Source of the DNA: Rhodococcus sp. SBT000017
GTDB taxonomy: Bacteria > Actinomycetota > Actinomycetes > Mycobacteriales > Mycobacteriaceae
DNA length: 64,000 nucleotides
Assembly: GCF_003688915.1 (NCBI RefSeq)
Contig: NZ_REFU01000001.1
Coordinates: 3,906,001 to 3,970,000, forward strand
Direction of reading: 5' to 3'
Shown here piece after piece: positions 42,093 to 51,460 of the stretch; position 1 is the first letter of the stretch, and each line of letters begins with the position of its first letter. The notes under the pieces are model-generated. The model searched no databases. It was not told the DNA's origin and saw nothing but the letters and a program-made list of their open reading frames with translations. The position numbers were made by a program, and so were the translations under genes.

Positions 42093-42134
42093 AATGTTGC
42101 ACAACAGTGGCCGGACGACCGTTAGGATCGAGCG

Positions 42135-42707
42135 ATGCATCCAGATGGGGACGACGGGCCGATTCTCGATGCCGCCTTGGAACTGTTCGGTGAGGTCGGA
42201 ATCCCTCGAACCACCATCGGCGACGTCGCCAAGCGCGCCAGGATCAACCGAGTGACCGTCTACCGCCGGATCGGGTCCAAGGACGACCTGGTGCGGGCCG
42301 TCATGGCGCGGGAGTCGTCGCGGCTGTTCGTGGCGGTGGCGGCAGCGGCCTCGAAACAGACGTCACGAGCCGATCGGGCGGCGCACGGATTCGCCACGAC
42401 CATCGACTCGGTTCGGACCAATCCGGTACTGCTCAAGATGTTCGATTCCGAGAGTTCGTTGGTGCTCGAGCAATTGACCACCAATGCGTCGGCATTGCTC
42501 GTGCCCGCGATCAACGCTGCCGCGCACATCGCAAGGGGTGAACTGGAATCCGACACCTTCGCGGTGCCGGATGCGCCGGAAATTGTTGTGCGCGTTGTTC
42601 ATTCGATCTTGCTGACTCCGTCGGCCGCCGCCCCGCTCGATACCTACGACGATCTGCTCGCGTTCGCGCACCGCAACATCGTGCCGCTTCTCGTCGGCGC
42701 TGGCTAG
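42135..42707 (+). CDS. TetR regulator beside the diiron/BVMO operon
   Basis: This 190-residue TetR protein has the DNA-binding region ILDAALELFGEVGIPRTTIGDVAKRARINRVTVYRRIGSKDDLV, at about residues 10-53, with the recognition helix INRVTVYRRI. The ATG has TTAGGAT upstream as a weak ribosome-binding site. The C-terminal domain is helical and unremarkable. A perfect 17-bp palindrome upstream, shared with the divergent operon, is its likely target. It converges on a second TetR gene 12 bases away, which has a different N-terminal sequence and is not a duplicate. Confidence 0.87.
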   Translation: MHPDGDDGPILDAALELFGEVGIPRTTIGDVAKRARINRVTVYRRIGSKDDLVRAVMARESSRLFVAVAAAASKQTSRADRAAHGFATTIDSVRTNPVLLKMFDSESSLVLEQLTTNASALLVPAINAAAHIARGELESDTFAVPDAPEIVVRVVHSILLTPSAAAPLDTYDDLLAFAHRNIVPLLVGAG

Positions 42708-42719
42708 CGGGCTCCGACG

Positions 42720-43331
42720 TCAGGCTCGCGGCACGTACGAGTCGAGTACGCGCAGCAGGGCATCCTTCAGTTCGGCCCGATTGCCACCCGGTGTCGGCCT
42801 GGCGATTTCGTGCAGGGTGTAGCCGTCGATCAGCGCCAGGAAATGCCGAGCCGGTAGTTGTGGTTCCGCGATACCGAATGCCCCCAACGCCGCCTCGGCC
42901 GCCTCCTCGATCATCCGCATGATTCGGTGCACCGAATCCGCCAGCTCGGGCCGCCTCCGCACGGCGAGGTACGCCTCGAACTGGACGAGGGAGTCGTCGT
43001 CCGCGGGGGAGGACAGCAGCGAGACCAGGTCCATGATCGCGTCTGCGAGATCGTCGCGAGTGGGCCCGCCGGTGTGCGCGACGTCGAGTAGAGCAGTGAC
43101 CTTGGCCGTCACGTTCTCGGCTATTCGGGTGATCGCGGCATCGATGAGTTCGCCGACCGAGCCGAAGAAATAGCTGGTGGTCGACGGCGGGAAGCCGGCA
43201 GCGTCCGCCACGGACCGAAACGAGACGCGTTCGAGTCCGCGTGTTCCGATCACGCCGATGGCAGCGTCGACCAGGGCGTCTCGGCGTTCTTGGCCACGCG
43301 CGTATCGAGTCTTCCGGCGCTCTTCGGTCAT
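42720..43331 (-). CDS. TetR regulator divergent from an amine oxidase gene
   Basis: This 203-residue regulator has the DNA-binding part RRDALVDAAIGVIGTRGLERVSF, then RSVADAAGFPPSTTSYFFGSVGELI. The PSTTSYFFGS recognition helix resembles TetR proteins that control catabolic or efflux genes. The C-terminal domain contains HFLALIDGYTLHEIARP, a helix found in TetR_C groups that bind small ligands. It is divergent from the monoamine-oxidase-like gene with 137 bases between, so it probably represses that gene. The ligand is unknown. Confidence 0.87.
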   Translation of the reverse strand: MTEERRKTRYARGQERRDALVDAAIGVIGTRGLERVSFRSVADAAGFPPSTTSYFFGSVGELIDAAITRIAENVTAKVTALLDVAHTGGPTRDDLADAIMDLVSLLSSPADDDSLVQFEAYLAVRRRPELADSVHRIMRMIEEAAEAALGAFGIAEPQLPARHFLALIDGYTLHEIARPTPGGNRAELKDALLRVLDSYVPRA

Positions 43332-43405
43332 TGCTACAACGTAGCCGGGGTGTTGTCATCCACCCCCGTCGCAGTGCTCTTCAGCAGGCACTTTCCATCA
43401 ATCCT

Positions 43406-43419
43406 GGCCTAGTGGCCAA
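43406..43419. promoter_or_regulatory. Small palindrome in a divergent promoter
   Basis: TGGCC-TAGT-GGCCA lies in the gap between a TetR gene and the amine oxidase gene, with CCAA-TG-TTGG overlapping its right end (43417-43426). It is a plausible but weak operator candidate for the TetR protein. Confidence 0.35.
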
Positions 43420-43468
43420 TGTTGGGTTACTGTCGCCGCTACATCGAACAGCCCGGAAAGGAGCACCC

Positions 43469-44896
43469 ATGACCGAGATTTCGGAAGCCTCGCGGGTGGA
43501 CGTCGTGGTCGTCGGCGCAGGACTCGCGGGTCTGACCGCTGCAAGGGAACTGACGGCCGCAGGGTTGACCGTGCAGGTCCTCGAGGCCAGAGACCGGGTG
43601 GGCGGGCGGACGGTCAACCACGCACTCGGGGAGAACTCGGTGGTCGAGACCGGCGGGCAGTTCGTCGGTCCGACGCAGGACCACATCCTCCGCCTGGCCG
43701 CGTCGGTGGGCGTCGGGACCTTCCCCGCGTACGACATCGGATGGAGTATCTACGTCAAGAACGGACGCGCCCGACGCTTCGACGGCGGGGTGCCGCCGGA
43801 CCTGGCGGCATTGCCCGAGGTCGGGATGCTCGTGGCGCGGATCGATCGGGCCGCCGGCCAGATCCCCGTGGGCAAACCCTGGACGGCACCGCGTGCACGC
43901 GAGTGGGACACCCAGACTCTCGCCACCTGGGCCCGGAGGCACTCGGCCACCGACGGCGGCGTGGAATTGCTCGACATCCTGCTCGGGTCGGTGTTCGGTG
44001 GCACATCCGCCGGCGTGTCGGCGCTCTTCGGCCTGGCGTACATGGCCGGGGCGGGCAACGAATACACTCCCGGCACCGTCGATCGGTTGATGAGTGTCGC
44101 TGGGGGAGCGCAACAGTGGCGTTTCATCGGTGGCTCACAGGCGATCTGCATCGAGATTGCGAAGCAGCTCGGTGACGCCGTCCTGCTCGATACTCCCGTG
44201 CGACGCGTGGAGCAGCATCCGGATCGCGTGGTGGTGCACAGCGATACCGAATCGTGGGTCGCCCGATCGGTCGTCGTCGCGATTCCGCCCGTTCTGGCCA
44301 CCCGAATCGACTGGAGCCCTGCGCTTCCCGCGCCCCAGGAAGCACTGTTCCAGCGGATGAACTTCGGCGGATTGGCCAAGTGCGAGGCCGTGTATCCCGA
44401 ACCGTTCTGGCGTGCGAGCGGGCTGTCGGGCCAGGCGCTCTTTCGTGACAGCGCCGTACCGGTGTCCTCGATGTTCGACAACTCACCACCCGGCGACAGT
44501 CAGGGAGTACTGATGGGATTCGTCGGCACCTGGGGCGCTCGCCATCGAGGTGGCCGAAACTGGTCCGCCGGCAACGAATCCGAGCGCCGAGGCGAGGTGC
44601 TCCGTGCCTTCGCCTCGGCGGTGGGGCCGCGCGCGCTCGAACCGACGGAGTGGATCGAACTGGACTGGACCGACGAACGGTGGACCCGCGGCGGGCCGAC
44701 CGCGGTGTTGACCCCCGGGGTGTTGACCGGGCTCGGACGGTGGCGCGATGTTCCGTTCGGACGAGTGCGGTGGGCCGGTGCCGAACACTCCGACTATTGG
44801 AACGGATACATGGACGGCGCCGTGCGATCGGGTGAAAAGGCCGCAGCAGAAATACTTTCGACCGAAGGAGAACTCTCGTGGAACAACGCTTCGTAG
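43469..44896 (+). CDS. Flavin monoamine oxidase-like protein
   Basis: This 475-residue FAD enzyme of the amine oxidase family has AAAGGAG nine bases before the ATG. The FAD loop VVVVGAGLAGLTAARELTAAG is followed by LEARDRVGGRT and the ETGGQFVGPTQ segment. The C-terminal FAD-binding part reads RVRWAGAEHSDYWNGYMDGAVRSGEKAA. It would oxidise an amine to an imine with hydrogen peroxide release. No secretion signal is seen. It overlaps the next gene by 19 bases and is probably controlled by the divergent TetR. Confidence 0.9.
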   Translation: MTEISEASRVDVVVVGAGLAGLTAARELTAAGLTVQVLEARDRVGGRTVNHALGENSVVETGGQFVGPTQDHILRLAASVGVGTFPAYDIGWSIYVKNGRARRFDGGVPPDLAALPEVGMLVARIDRAAGQIPVGKPWTAPRAREWDTQTLATWARRHSATDGGVELLDILLGSVFGGTSAGVSALFGLAYMAGAGNEYTPGTVDRLMSVAGGAQQWRFIGGSQAICIEIAKQLGDAVLLDTPVRRVEQHPDRVVVHSDTESWVARSVVVAIPPVLATRIDWSPALPAPQEALFQRMNFGGLAKCEAVYPEPFWRASGLSGQALFRDSAVPVSSMFDNSPPGDSQGVLMGFVGTWGARHRGGRNWSAGNESERRGEVLRAFASAVGPRALEPTEWIELDWTDERWTRGGPTAVLTPGVLTGLGRWRDVPFGRVRWAGAEHSDYWNGYMDGAVRSGEKAAAEILSTEGELSWNNAS

Positions 44897-45357
44897 TCTC
44901 GGCCCATCGCACACTCTCGGTGACCCCGGAGGAGGTCTGGGCACTGACCGGTGACACCAGCCGCTACGCGGAATGGGTGTCCGACGTCCGAGCCGTCACC
45001 GCTCATCACGGCACCGCCCGCACAGGTGGTGTCTATACCGAGGAAGTGGCGGCGCTCGGACGCTTCACCAGTCACGCCACGTGGACCGTCCGGCATCTGG
45101 AACCGAACCGACTGCGAATCGATTCGGGTCAGGGATTCGCACCGCTCACCAACGTGGCGAACGTCTTTCGCTTCGCGCCGCTGGGCGGCGGAACCTCCAC
45201 CGCGATGACCTTCGAGTTCTGGTTCGATGTCGCTCCGAGCTGGCTGGGACGTATTGTGCGACCCATCGCGACCGCCGGGATGTCCGCACGATTCGATGTC
45301 TCGATGTGCAACTTGGAGGCGCTGATCCTCTCCGAGCGAACCACGACGATCCGATGA
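44878..45357 (+). CDS. SRPBCC (START-like) small protein
   Basis: This 159-residue protein has the helix-grip fold of polyketide cyclase/dehydrase-like SRPBCC proteins. The GTG has an AAGGAG site ten bases upstream, inside the amine oxidase gene. The pattern VSAHRTLSVTPEEVWALTGDTSRYAEWVSDV is the canonical first strand, helix and PxxV/W region, and MTFEFWFDVAP is a later strand. Such proteins bind hydrophobic ligands in a cavity. Coupling to the amine oxidase suggests it binds its substrate or product. No catalytic motif is visible. Confidence 0.85.
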   Translation: MEQRFVVSAHRTLSVTPEEVWALTGDTSRYAEWVSDVRAVTAHHGTARTGGVYTEEVAALGRFTSHATWTVRHLEPNRLRIDSGQGFAPLTNVANVFRFAPLGGGTSTAMTFEFWFDVAPSWLGRIVRPIATAGMSARFDVSMCNLEALILSERTTTIR

Positions 45358-45415
45358 GAGAACCGGCGGAAGTCCTCACGCGTGGGCAGCGGTGACATGG
45401 CAGGTCGAATCGGTG

Positions 45416-45431
45416 CGCTGATCGCTCAGCG
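45416..45431. terminator. Hairpin between convergent genes
   Basis: CGCTGA-TCGC-TCAGCG forms a perfect six-pair stem with a four-base loop. It lies between the stops of the SRPBCC and aldehyde dehydrogenase genes and covers the last codons of the latter. A short bidirectional terminator is possible. Confidence 0.4.
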
Positions 45432-46916
45432 TCGGTGACGCAGCCCCAGTACTCGGTCGATCAGCGGCATGACCCACCGTCGGCGTCGAAGCGTCACCAG
45501 CTCGAATCCGGGGATGTCGAACAGCTTCGTGACGCGGCTGTGCGTGCGGCAGAACTCGGCGAACCCTTCGTCGCCGTGTACTCGGCCGAAGCCGCTGGCA
45601 CCGACGCCGCCCATCGGAACCGATCCCATCCCGGCGAACGCGATCACGGAGTTGACGGTGACCTGGCCGCACACCAGTTGCGCCGCAATCTCTTTGCCGT
45701 GCGTGCGGGAGAACACCGATGCGCCGAGAGCGTACCGATGGTCGTTGCTCAGCTCGATCGCCTCGTCGATGCTCTCGACCTCACGGACGGTGACCGTGGG
45801 GCCGAACGTTTCCTCGCGAACGGCCGAGCAGCTCTCGGGGGTGTCCACCAACACGGTGGGTCCGACGAATCGCTCGCCGATCGAGGACAGTCCGCCGATC
45901 AGTGCTCGGCCACCGCCCGCTTCGGCGTCGGCGAGGTGGCGTCGCACGATGTCGATCTGGCTGGGCATCGTCATCGGTCCGTAGGTGGACGACGCATCGC
46001 CACCGGGCGCGATGGCACGGGCGTGCTGCACGAGAGCACCGGTGAATTGTGCTGCGACACTGCGCTCGACGTACACCCGCTCGACTCCGACGCACGTCTG
46101 ACCGCTGTTGCTGAATGCTCCCCAGGCCACCGCCTCGGCTGCTGCCGTGATGTCTGCATCCGCAGCGATGATCACCGGATCCTTGCCGCCGCATTCCACG
46201 ACCACCGGGGTGAGAGTCTCGGCGCACGTGGCCATGATCTTCGAGCCGGTTCTCGTCGAGCCCGTGAACGCGATCTTGTCCACGCCCGAGCGGCACAGCG
46301 CGGCACCGGTCTCGCCGTATCCGGTCACCAGCGACAGAATGCCCAGTGGCAGAGTCGGATTGGCTTCGTGGAAGGCGCGCACGTATCGAGCCGCCACCGC
46401 GGGGGTGTACTCGCTCGGCTTGAACACCACGCAGTTGCCTGCTGCCAGAGCCGAACCGATCGCACTGTTGGGTGCGTAGAGCGGGTAGTTCCACGGGCCG
46501 ATGACGCCCACGACGCCGAGCGCGACCGTCTCCACGTGAGCGGAGTAGTTCGCGAGCAGCAACCCGGGGTTGACTCGGCGCGACCGCATGAGTCGTGGTG
46601 CCTGCTTTTCCGCCCACGCGATGTGTTCGAGGGTCAGTACGATCTCGAGCAGTGCATCGTCGGCGGGTTTGCCGTTCTCACGGTGAATCAGATCGATGAA
46701 TTCGGTTCGATGACTCCAGATTTCGTGTCGCCATGCCCTCAGGTGTCGGGCGCGAGTACGCGGCGGTAGTGCCGCCCAAGTGCGCTGCGCCCTCCGTGCC
46801 AGGCCGACCGTTCGCGCGACGGACTCGGTCGAATCGACGGCGAACGAGGCGACCGGACCATCGTCGATGGGGGAGATCGAATCGAAGGTGGCTCGCGCCT
46901 GGACCTGGCTGGTCAC
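45426..46916 (-). CDS. NAD(P)-dependent aldehyde dehydrogenase
   Basis: This 496-residue ALDH oxidises an aldehyde to the acid. It starts at a GTG overlapping the stop of the acyl-CoA ligase gene. The family motifs are GVVGVIGPWNYPLYAPNSAI, FKPSEYTPAVAARY, FTGSTRTGSKIM, VVVECGGKDPVII with the general-base Glu, and FSNSGQTCVGVERVYV with the catalytic Cys. The C-terminal hydrophobic/basic end (LVTLRRRRWVMPLIDRVLG) resembles membrane-associated ALDHs that use long or aromatic aldehydes. With the ligase it forms an aldehyde-to-acid-to-CoA sequence. Confidence 0.9.
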   Translation of the reverse strand: MTSQVQARATFDSISPIDDGPVASFAVDSTESVARTVGLARRAQRTWAALPPRTRARHLRAWRHEIWSHRTEFIDLIHRENGKPADDALLEIVLTLEHIAWAEKQAPRLMRSRRVNPGLLLANYSAHVETVALGVVGVIGPWNYPLYAPNSAIGSALAAGNCVVFKPSEYTPAVAARYVRAFHEANPTLPLGILSLVTGYGETGAALCRSGVDKIAFTGSTRTGSKIMATCAETLTPVVVECGGKDPVIIAADADITAAAEAVAWGAFSNSGQTCVGVERVYVERSVAAQFTGALVQHARAIAPGGDASSTYGPMTMPSQIDIVRRHLADAEAGGGRALIGGLSSIGERFVGPTVLVDTPESCSAVREETFGPTVTVREVESIDEAIELSNDHRYALGASVFSRTHGKEIAAQLVCGQVTVNSVIAFAGMGSVPMGGVGASGFGRVHGDEGFAEFCRTHSRVTKLFDIPGFELVTLRRRRWVMPLIDRVLGLRHRR

Positions 46917-48460
46917 AGGGACGCTCCGAGCGCGTCCTTCGCCACGTGTGCGTCCCGCAGTTCGCGCTTGAGGATCTTGCCTGCGCCGCTCATGGGCAGT
47001 GCGGTGACGAACTCGATGGTGCGCGGGGTCTTGTATCCGGCGACGTAGCTGCGGGTGTGATCGCGAAGTTCTTCGACCGTCGGCGAGGTGCCCTCGGCCA
47101 GCACGACACAGGCGTGGACGCGCTCGCCCCATTCGCCGTCGGGAACACCGATCACGGCGCAGGCCAACACCGAGGGGTGCAGGCTCAGTGCGCTCTCGAC
47201 CTCGGCGCTGTAGACGTTCTCGCCACCGGTGATGATCATGTCCTTGAGGCGATCGACGACGAACAGGAACCCGTCGGCGTCGAGGTAGCCGACATCGCCG
47301 GTGTGCATCCAACCGTCGCGAATGGCCGCGGCGGTCTCGTCCGGCTTGTTCCAGTAGCCCAGCATCACGTGTCCACCGCGAACACAGATCTCGCCGACGG
47401 ATCCGGTGGCCAACTGCTCGTCGTCGGGGCCGAGGATCTGGATCTCCGAGTGCGGAGCCGCGCGACCGGCCGAGCCGATGCGCTCTCCCACATGGTGTTC
47501 CGGCCAGAGCAGTGATGCGACCGGTGCGAGCTCGGTCATGCCGTAGGCCTGGGTGAGGCGGGCCCGCGGGAGCCGGGCGAGGGTGCGCTCGAGGACGCCC
47601 GCGGAGATCGGGGATCCTCCGTACAGCACGCGGCTCAGCGAGGAGGTGTCGAACTCACTCAACGTGGGGTGGTCGACGAGAAGCTGAATCATCGTCGGTA
47701 CCAGCAGCACATCGGTGATCGAATGCTTCGCGATCGCGCCGAGGACGGCGGTCGGCTCGAAGAACGGAACCATCACATGGGTGCCGCCGAGCATGACCTG
47801 ACCCACCCATGCGGCCAGATCGGCGAGGTGGAACATCGGAGCGGCATGGAGCAGGATCGACGCGTCGTCGAGCAGCTGTCCGGTCGCCACCGTTCCCAGG
47901 CCCGAGGTGACGAGGTTCGCGTGCGAGAGCATGACGCCCTTGGGGAAGCCGGTGGTGCCACCGGTGTAGAACAGTCCGGCGAGTGCGTCGCCGCTGCGGC
48001 GCGCATCGGGGATGGGATCGTGGGACGAGACCAGGTCCTCGTAGGAGACCATGCCCTCGGGGGTGGCACCGTCTCCGCAGTAGACGATGGTCTGCAGGCC
48101 GGCACATGCCGGGCGCAATGCCGGGACCATGGCACTGAAGGTGTCGTCGACCAGCAGGACCTTGGTGTCGGAGTCGTTGAGTGCGTACGCGACCTCCACG
48201 GGCGACCACCGGATGTTCACGGGGTTGAGCACGGCGTCGGCCCACGGCACCGCGAGCAGGTACTCCGAGTATCGGTCGCTGTTGAACGCCAGCATCGCAA
48301 CTCGATCGCCGGGCTCGACGCCGATGGAGTGCAGGCCCGCAGCCAGTCTTGCCACTCTGTCGATCTGTTCGGCGAAGGTACGAACCCGATCGCCGGACAC
48401 CGTTGCTGCCCGGTTCGGAGTGGTTGCCGCGGAGCGGTGAAGGCCTTGAGTGAGATACAT
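46913..48460 (-). CDS. Acyl-CoA ligase (FadD-like)
   Basis: This 515-residue enzyme activates a carboxylic acid with ATP and CoA. Motifs are LFYTGGTTGFPKGVMLSH (AMP-binding P-loop), YGMTELAPVASL, the hinge TGDVGYLDADGFLFVVDRLKD, and the catalytic Lys near the end in MSGAGKILKRELR. The ATG has AAGGGA upstream. It is the first gene of a two-gene operon with the ALDH. A palindrome 63-83 bases upstream is also found before the acyl-CoA dehydrogenase operon, so a shared regulator ties them together. Chain type is not determined. Confidence 0.9.
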   Translation of the reverse strand: MYLTQGLHRSAATTPNRAATVSGDRVRTFAEQIDRVARLAAGLHSIGVEPGDRVAMLAFNSDRYSEYLLAVPWADAVLNPVNIRWSPVEVAYALNDSDTKVLLVDDTFSAMVPALRPACAGLQTIVYCGDGATPEGMVSYEDLVSSHDPIPDARRSGDALAGLFYTGGTTGFPKGVMLSHANLVTSGLGTVATGQLLDDASILLHAAPMFHLADLAAWVGQVMLGGTHVMVPFFEPTAVLGAIAKHSITDVLLVPTMIQLLVDHPTLSEFDTSSLSRVLYGGSPISAGVLERTLARLPRARLTQAYGMTELAPVASLLWPEHHVGERIGSAGRAAPHSEIQILGPDDEQLATGSVGEICVRGGHVMLGYWNKPDETAAAIRDGWMHTGDVGYLDADGFLFVVDRLKDMIITGGENVYSAEVESALSLHPSVLACAVIGVPDGEWGERVHACVVLAEGTSPTVEELRDHTRSYVAGYKTPRTIEFVTALPMSGAGKILKRELRDAHVAKDALGASL

Positions 48461-48522
48461 GGCGAGTCCCTTGTGCGAGAGGGGGCGAGGGTGCCCGAGG
48501 TGAATACCGTCACAGTTCCACC

Positions 48523-48543
48523 TTATTGGCACAGTGTCAATAG
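48523..48543. promoter_or_regulatory. Operator shared with the acyl-CoA dehydrogenase operon
   Basis: TTATTGGC-ACAGT-GTCAATAG is an imperfect 8-5-8 palindrome. It matches the perfect palindrome TTATTGGC-N5-GCCAATAA upstream of the acyl-CoA dehydrogenase gene at the same spacing. It lies upstream of the fadD start and just after the TetR gene. Confidence 0.6.
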
Positions 48544-48593
48544 GCGATTTGCACGTTTACCACTCGAATGGACCGCCGAAATGGGTTGTCTGG

Positions 48594-49223
48594 CTAACGG
48601 TCTCGGGCGTCGTCCAGAGCCCGAGCCGTGTCGAGGACGGTGACGAGCACATCGGTCAGCAGAATCTCGACCTGTTCGCGCGTCAGTGTGCCGCGCACCA
48701 ACCACTCGCGGCCTGCCGCCTTGACCATGCCGCCGAACGCACGCACCGCAGAGGTCGCAACTCGTCGGTCACCGCCTCTGCCCTCGAATGCCGTTGCGTC
48801 GAGCACGCGTTCGGCAGCGAGATCGTCGGCCTCGTCGAGAATGCGGGCCACCTGCTCGTCGACGCCCGATCCGCTCGCCACCGACACCCACGCCGCGCCG
48901 TGCGTCTCGATCACCCCCACCAGCCAATGCACACTGCCACGGGCTCGCTCCTCGAGCGAGCCCGTGGGCAGATGTACGTCTTCGATCGGCGGCACGGTGA
49001 CCATGAAGCGAACGCTCTCGAGGTACAGATCGCGCTTGCTGCCGATGTAGTGGTGAATGAGCCCTCGTGCGACGCCGGCCGAGGCAGCGACGTCCGACAT
49101 CGACACCTCCGCGTACGGCTTGTCGCCGAACAAGCGAACAGCGCTCGCCAGGATCTGCGTTCGTCGCTCGTCCGGTTCCAGTCGATTCCACTTGGGTGTA
49201 CTTGCAGCCGGCATGGTTGCCAT
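48594..49223 (-). CDS. TetR regulator of two acyl-CoA operons
   Basis: This 209-residue regulator has a DNA-binding part RRTQILASAVRLFGDKPYAEVSM, then SDVAASAGVARGLIHHYIGSKRDLYL. The recognition helix ARGLIHHYIG is typical of TetR groups that control lipid degradation. The ATG is one of two close starts (the other three codons further in). No strong ribosome-binding site is seen. It is the last gene of the acyl-CoA dehydrogenase/thiolase/FadB operon and sits just before the fadD promoter. Matching palindromes before both operons make it the probable common repressor. Confidence 0.83.
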   Translation of the reverse strand: MATMPAASTPKWNRLEPDERRTQILASAVRLFGDKPYAEVSMSDVAASAGVARGLIHHYIGSKRDLYLESVRFMVTVPPIEDVHLPTGSLEERARGSVHWLVGVIETHGAAWVSVASGSGVDEQVARILDEADDLAAERVLDATAFEGRGGDRRVATSAVRAFGGMVKAAGREWLVRGTLTREQVEILLTDVLVTVLDTARALDDARDR

Positions 49224-49251
49224 GATTGCACCGAACCGACGCCGCGAGGCG

Positions 49252-51426
49252 TCAGAGGTACCGCTCGGTGCGTGAGCGCAGTGACCTCGGCACGACGAAC
49301 CGATCGCCGTACCCTGCCCGCAGTCGGTCGGCTCGCTCCACGAATCCCGGCAGGCCGCCGTCGAACTGATTGACGAACTGCAGCACGCCACCGGTCCACG
49401 CGGGGTAGCCGATGCCGAGGATGGAGCCGATGTTCGCATCGGCGACCGTCCGCAGGACACCTTCGTCGAGGCACGCGATCGAGTCGAGCGACTGCGCGAT
49501 CAGCATGCGATCCATCATGTCCTCGAACGGAATTCCGTGATCGGGGCGGTGATAGTGCTCCACCAGGCCCGGCCACAATCCGGCCTTGGTTCCGTCCTCG
49601 GAGTACTCGTAGAAGCCACGTCCGGCCTTGCGGCCGGGGCGGTCGAACTCGTCGACGAGGCGATCGACCAGGGCATACGAGTTCGAGACGATCCACGGTC
49701 GACCGTCGGCGCGGGCGGCCTCCGCCATGCCCTCGCGGATGTGCCGAGACAGGGTCAACGAAATCTCGTCCATGAGAGCCAGCGCACCGGACGGGTAGCC
49801 CGCCTGAAGAGCGGCCTGCTCGACGGTGGCCGGGTGCACGCCCTCCGCGACCAGCGAGATCGCCTCGTCCATGAACCGGCCGATGACGCGGGTGGTGAAG
49901 AAGCCGTGACTGTCTCCGACGACGATCGGCGTCTTGCCGATCAGGCGAACGAAGTCGAATGCGCGGGCCAGCGCCGATTCGCTGGTGTGTTCTCCCACAA
50001 CGATTTCGACCAACGGCATCTTGTCGACCGGGGAGAAGAAGTGCGTGCCGATGAAGTCCGCGGTGCGCGAGACTCCCGTCGACAGCTCGGTGATGGGCAG
50101 GGTCGAGGTGTTCGAGCACAGCAGTGCGTCGGCCGTCAGGTACTTGTCGACGGCCTCGAAAGCACCCTGCTTGACGGCGGGATCCTCGAACACCGCCTCG
50201 ACGACCAGATCGCAACCCTCGGCATCTGCCGCGTCGGAACTGGGCGTGATGAGCGCGAGCACCGCATCGGCGTCGGCCTGGGTCTTTCGTCCCTTCGCGA
50301 CGGCTTTGCCGAGAATCGAACGTGCATAATCTTTTCCACGCTCGGCGGACTCGATCGAGACATCACGCAGCACGACGGGAACCTGTGCCGAGGCGACGAC
50401 GTAGGCGATGGCGGCGCCCATCATTCCGGCACCGATCACCAGGACCTTCTCGGGCACCCGGTGCGGTTCGGCGCTCGGCCGAGAGCCACCCTTGTTGATG
50501 GATCCGAGATCGAAGAACATCGATTGGATCAGATTGCCCGAGACCGCTCCGCAGGCGAGCGAGGTGCAATGCCGGGTTTCCACGAGCGATGCCGACTCGA
50601 AGTCGAGTACCGACCCTTCCACGGCCGCAGCAACCACCGCGATCGGAGCGGGCATGGGTGCACCCTTGACCTGCTTGCGGACCGTTGCCGCGAAGGCAGG
50701 CAATTGCGCAGCCAGCGCGGGTGAGGCCGCGGTGCCGCCGGGAATCTTGAATCCCTTCGTGTCCCAGGGCTGCAGCGCTTCGGGATTGGCGACGATCCAG
50801 GCGCGTGCGTTCGCCATCATCTGCTCGTGGGTGTCGACGACCTCGTCGACAAGTCCGAGTTCGAGTGCCTGCGCCGGCCGATACCGCTGGCCCTGGCCCA
50901 CCACCTGTGTCAGAGCCTTGACGATGCCGAACATGCGGACCGTCCTGGTGACTCCACCGGCCCCGGGAAGGAGCCCGAGGGTGACCTCGGGAAGCCCGAA
51001 GCGAGCTTTGCTGTTGTTCAGAGCAATTCGATGATGACAGGCCAGCGCGATCTCGAAGCCGCCACCGAGTGCGGTGCCGCCGAGCGCAGCCACCACGGGC
51101 TTGCCCAGCTTCTCGATCCGGCGAAACTTGTCCTTGGTGAAGTCGAGGGCGTCGGCGATGGCCTCGTGGTCGTGGGGGCCTGCGTCGCGTAGCAGTTCGA
51201 GGTCGCCACCGGAGAAGAAGGAATCCTTCGCCGAGGTGACGATCACTCCGTCGTAGGCATCGACGTTCGCCTCGAGCCAGTCGACCGTCTGCCCGAGTGA
51301 CTCGCCGAACGCGGCGTTCATCGTGTTGGTGGACTGCGTCGGGTCGTCCATCGTCAGCACGAGTACGCGGTCGGTGCCGATCTCGCCGGTGATGGTGGAA
51401 GTGTGCAGTGCAGCAGAGCTGTTCAT
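49252..51426 (-). CDS. FadB-like hydratase/3-hydroxyacyl-CoA dehydrogenase
   Basis: This 724-residue bifunctional enzyme covers steps two and three of beta-oxidation. The N-terminal crotonase domain (about residues 1-190) has SGGDLELL, LGGGFEIALACHHRIA and GLPEVTLGLLPGAGGV, with the two catalytic Glu positions. The dehydrogenase part begins at about 325 with VLVIGAGMMGAAIAYVVA, then LLCSNTSTLPITELS, FIGTHFFSPVDKMPLVEIV and the final RVIGRFMDEAISLVAEGV region. Length and layout match FadB and FadJ proteins. It follows the thiolase gene by 34 bases and would partner with it. Confidence 0.92.
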   Translation of the reverse strand: MNSSAALHTSTITGEIGTDRVLVLTMDDPTQSTNTMNAAFGESLGQTVDWLEANVDAYDGVIVTSAKDSFFSGGDLELLRDAGPHDHEAIADALDFTKDKFRRIEKLGKPVVAALGGTALGGGFEIALACHHRIALNNSKARFGLPEVTLGLLPGAGGVTRTVRMFGIVKALTQVVGQGQRYRPAQALELGLVDEVVDTHEQMMANARAWIVANPEALQPWDTKGFKIPGGTAASPALAAQLPAFAATVRKQVKGAPMPAPIAVVAAAVEGSVLDFESASLVETRHCTSLACGAVSGNLIQSMFFDLGSINKGGSRPSAEPHRVPEKVLVIGAGMMGAAIAYVVASAQVPVVLRDVSIESAERGKDYARSILGKAVAKGRKTQADADAVLALITPSSDAADAEGCDLVVEAVFEDPAVKQGAFEAVDKYLTADALLCSNTSTLPITELSTGVSRTADFIGTHFFSPVDKMPLVEIVVGEHTSESALARAFDFVRLIGKTPIVVGDSHGFFTTRVIGRFMDEAISLVAEGVHPATVEQAALQAGYPSGALALMDEISLTLSRHIREGMAEAARADGRPWIVSNSYALVDRLVDEFDRPGRKAGRGFYEYSEDGTKAGLWPGLVEHYHRPDHGIPFEDMMDRMLIAQSLDSIACLDEGVLRTVADANIGSILGIGYPAWTGGVLQFVNQFDGGLPGFVERADRLRAGYGDRFVVPRSLRSRTERYL

Positions 51427-51460
51427 CGTTTCCTCGGGTCGTCGTTCGAGCGCGGGGTGG

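Noticed and set aside
45435..46769. Plus-strand open frame of about 444 codons
   Set aside because: It is antisense to the aldehyde dehydrogenase gene, which has its catalytic Cys and Glu motifs.
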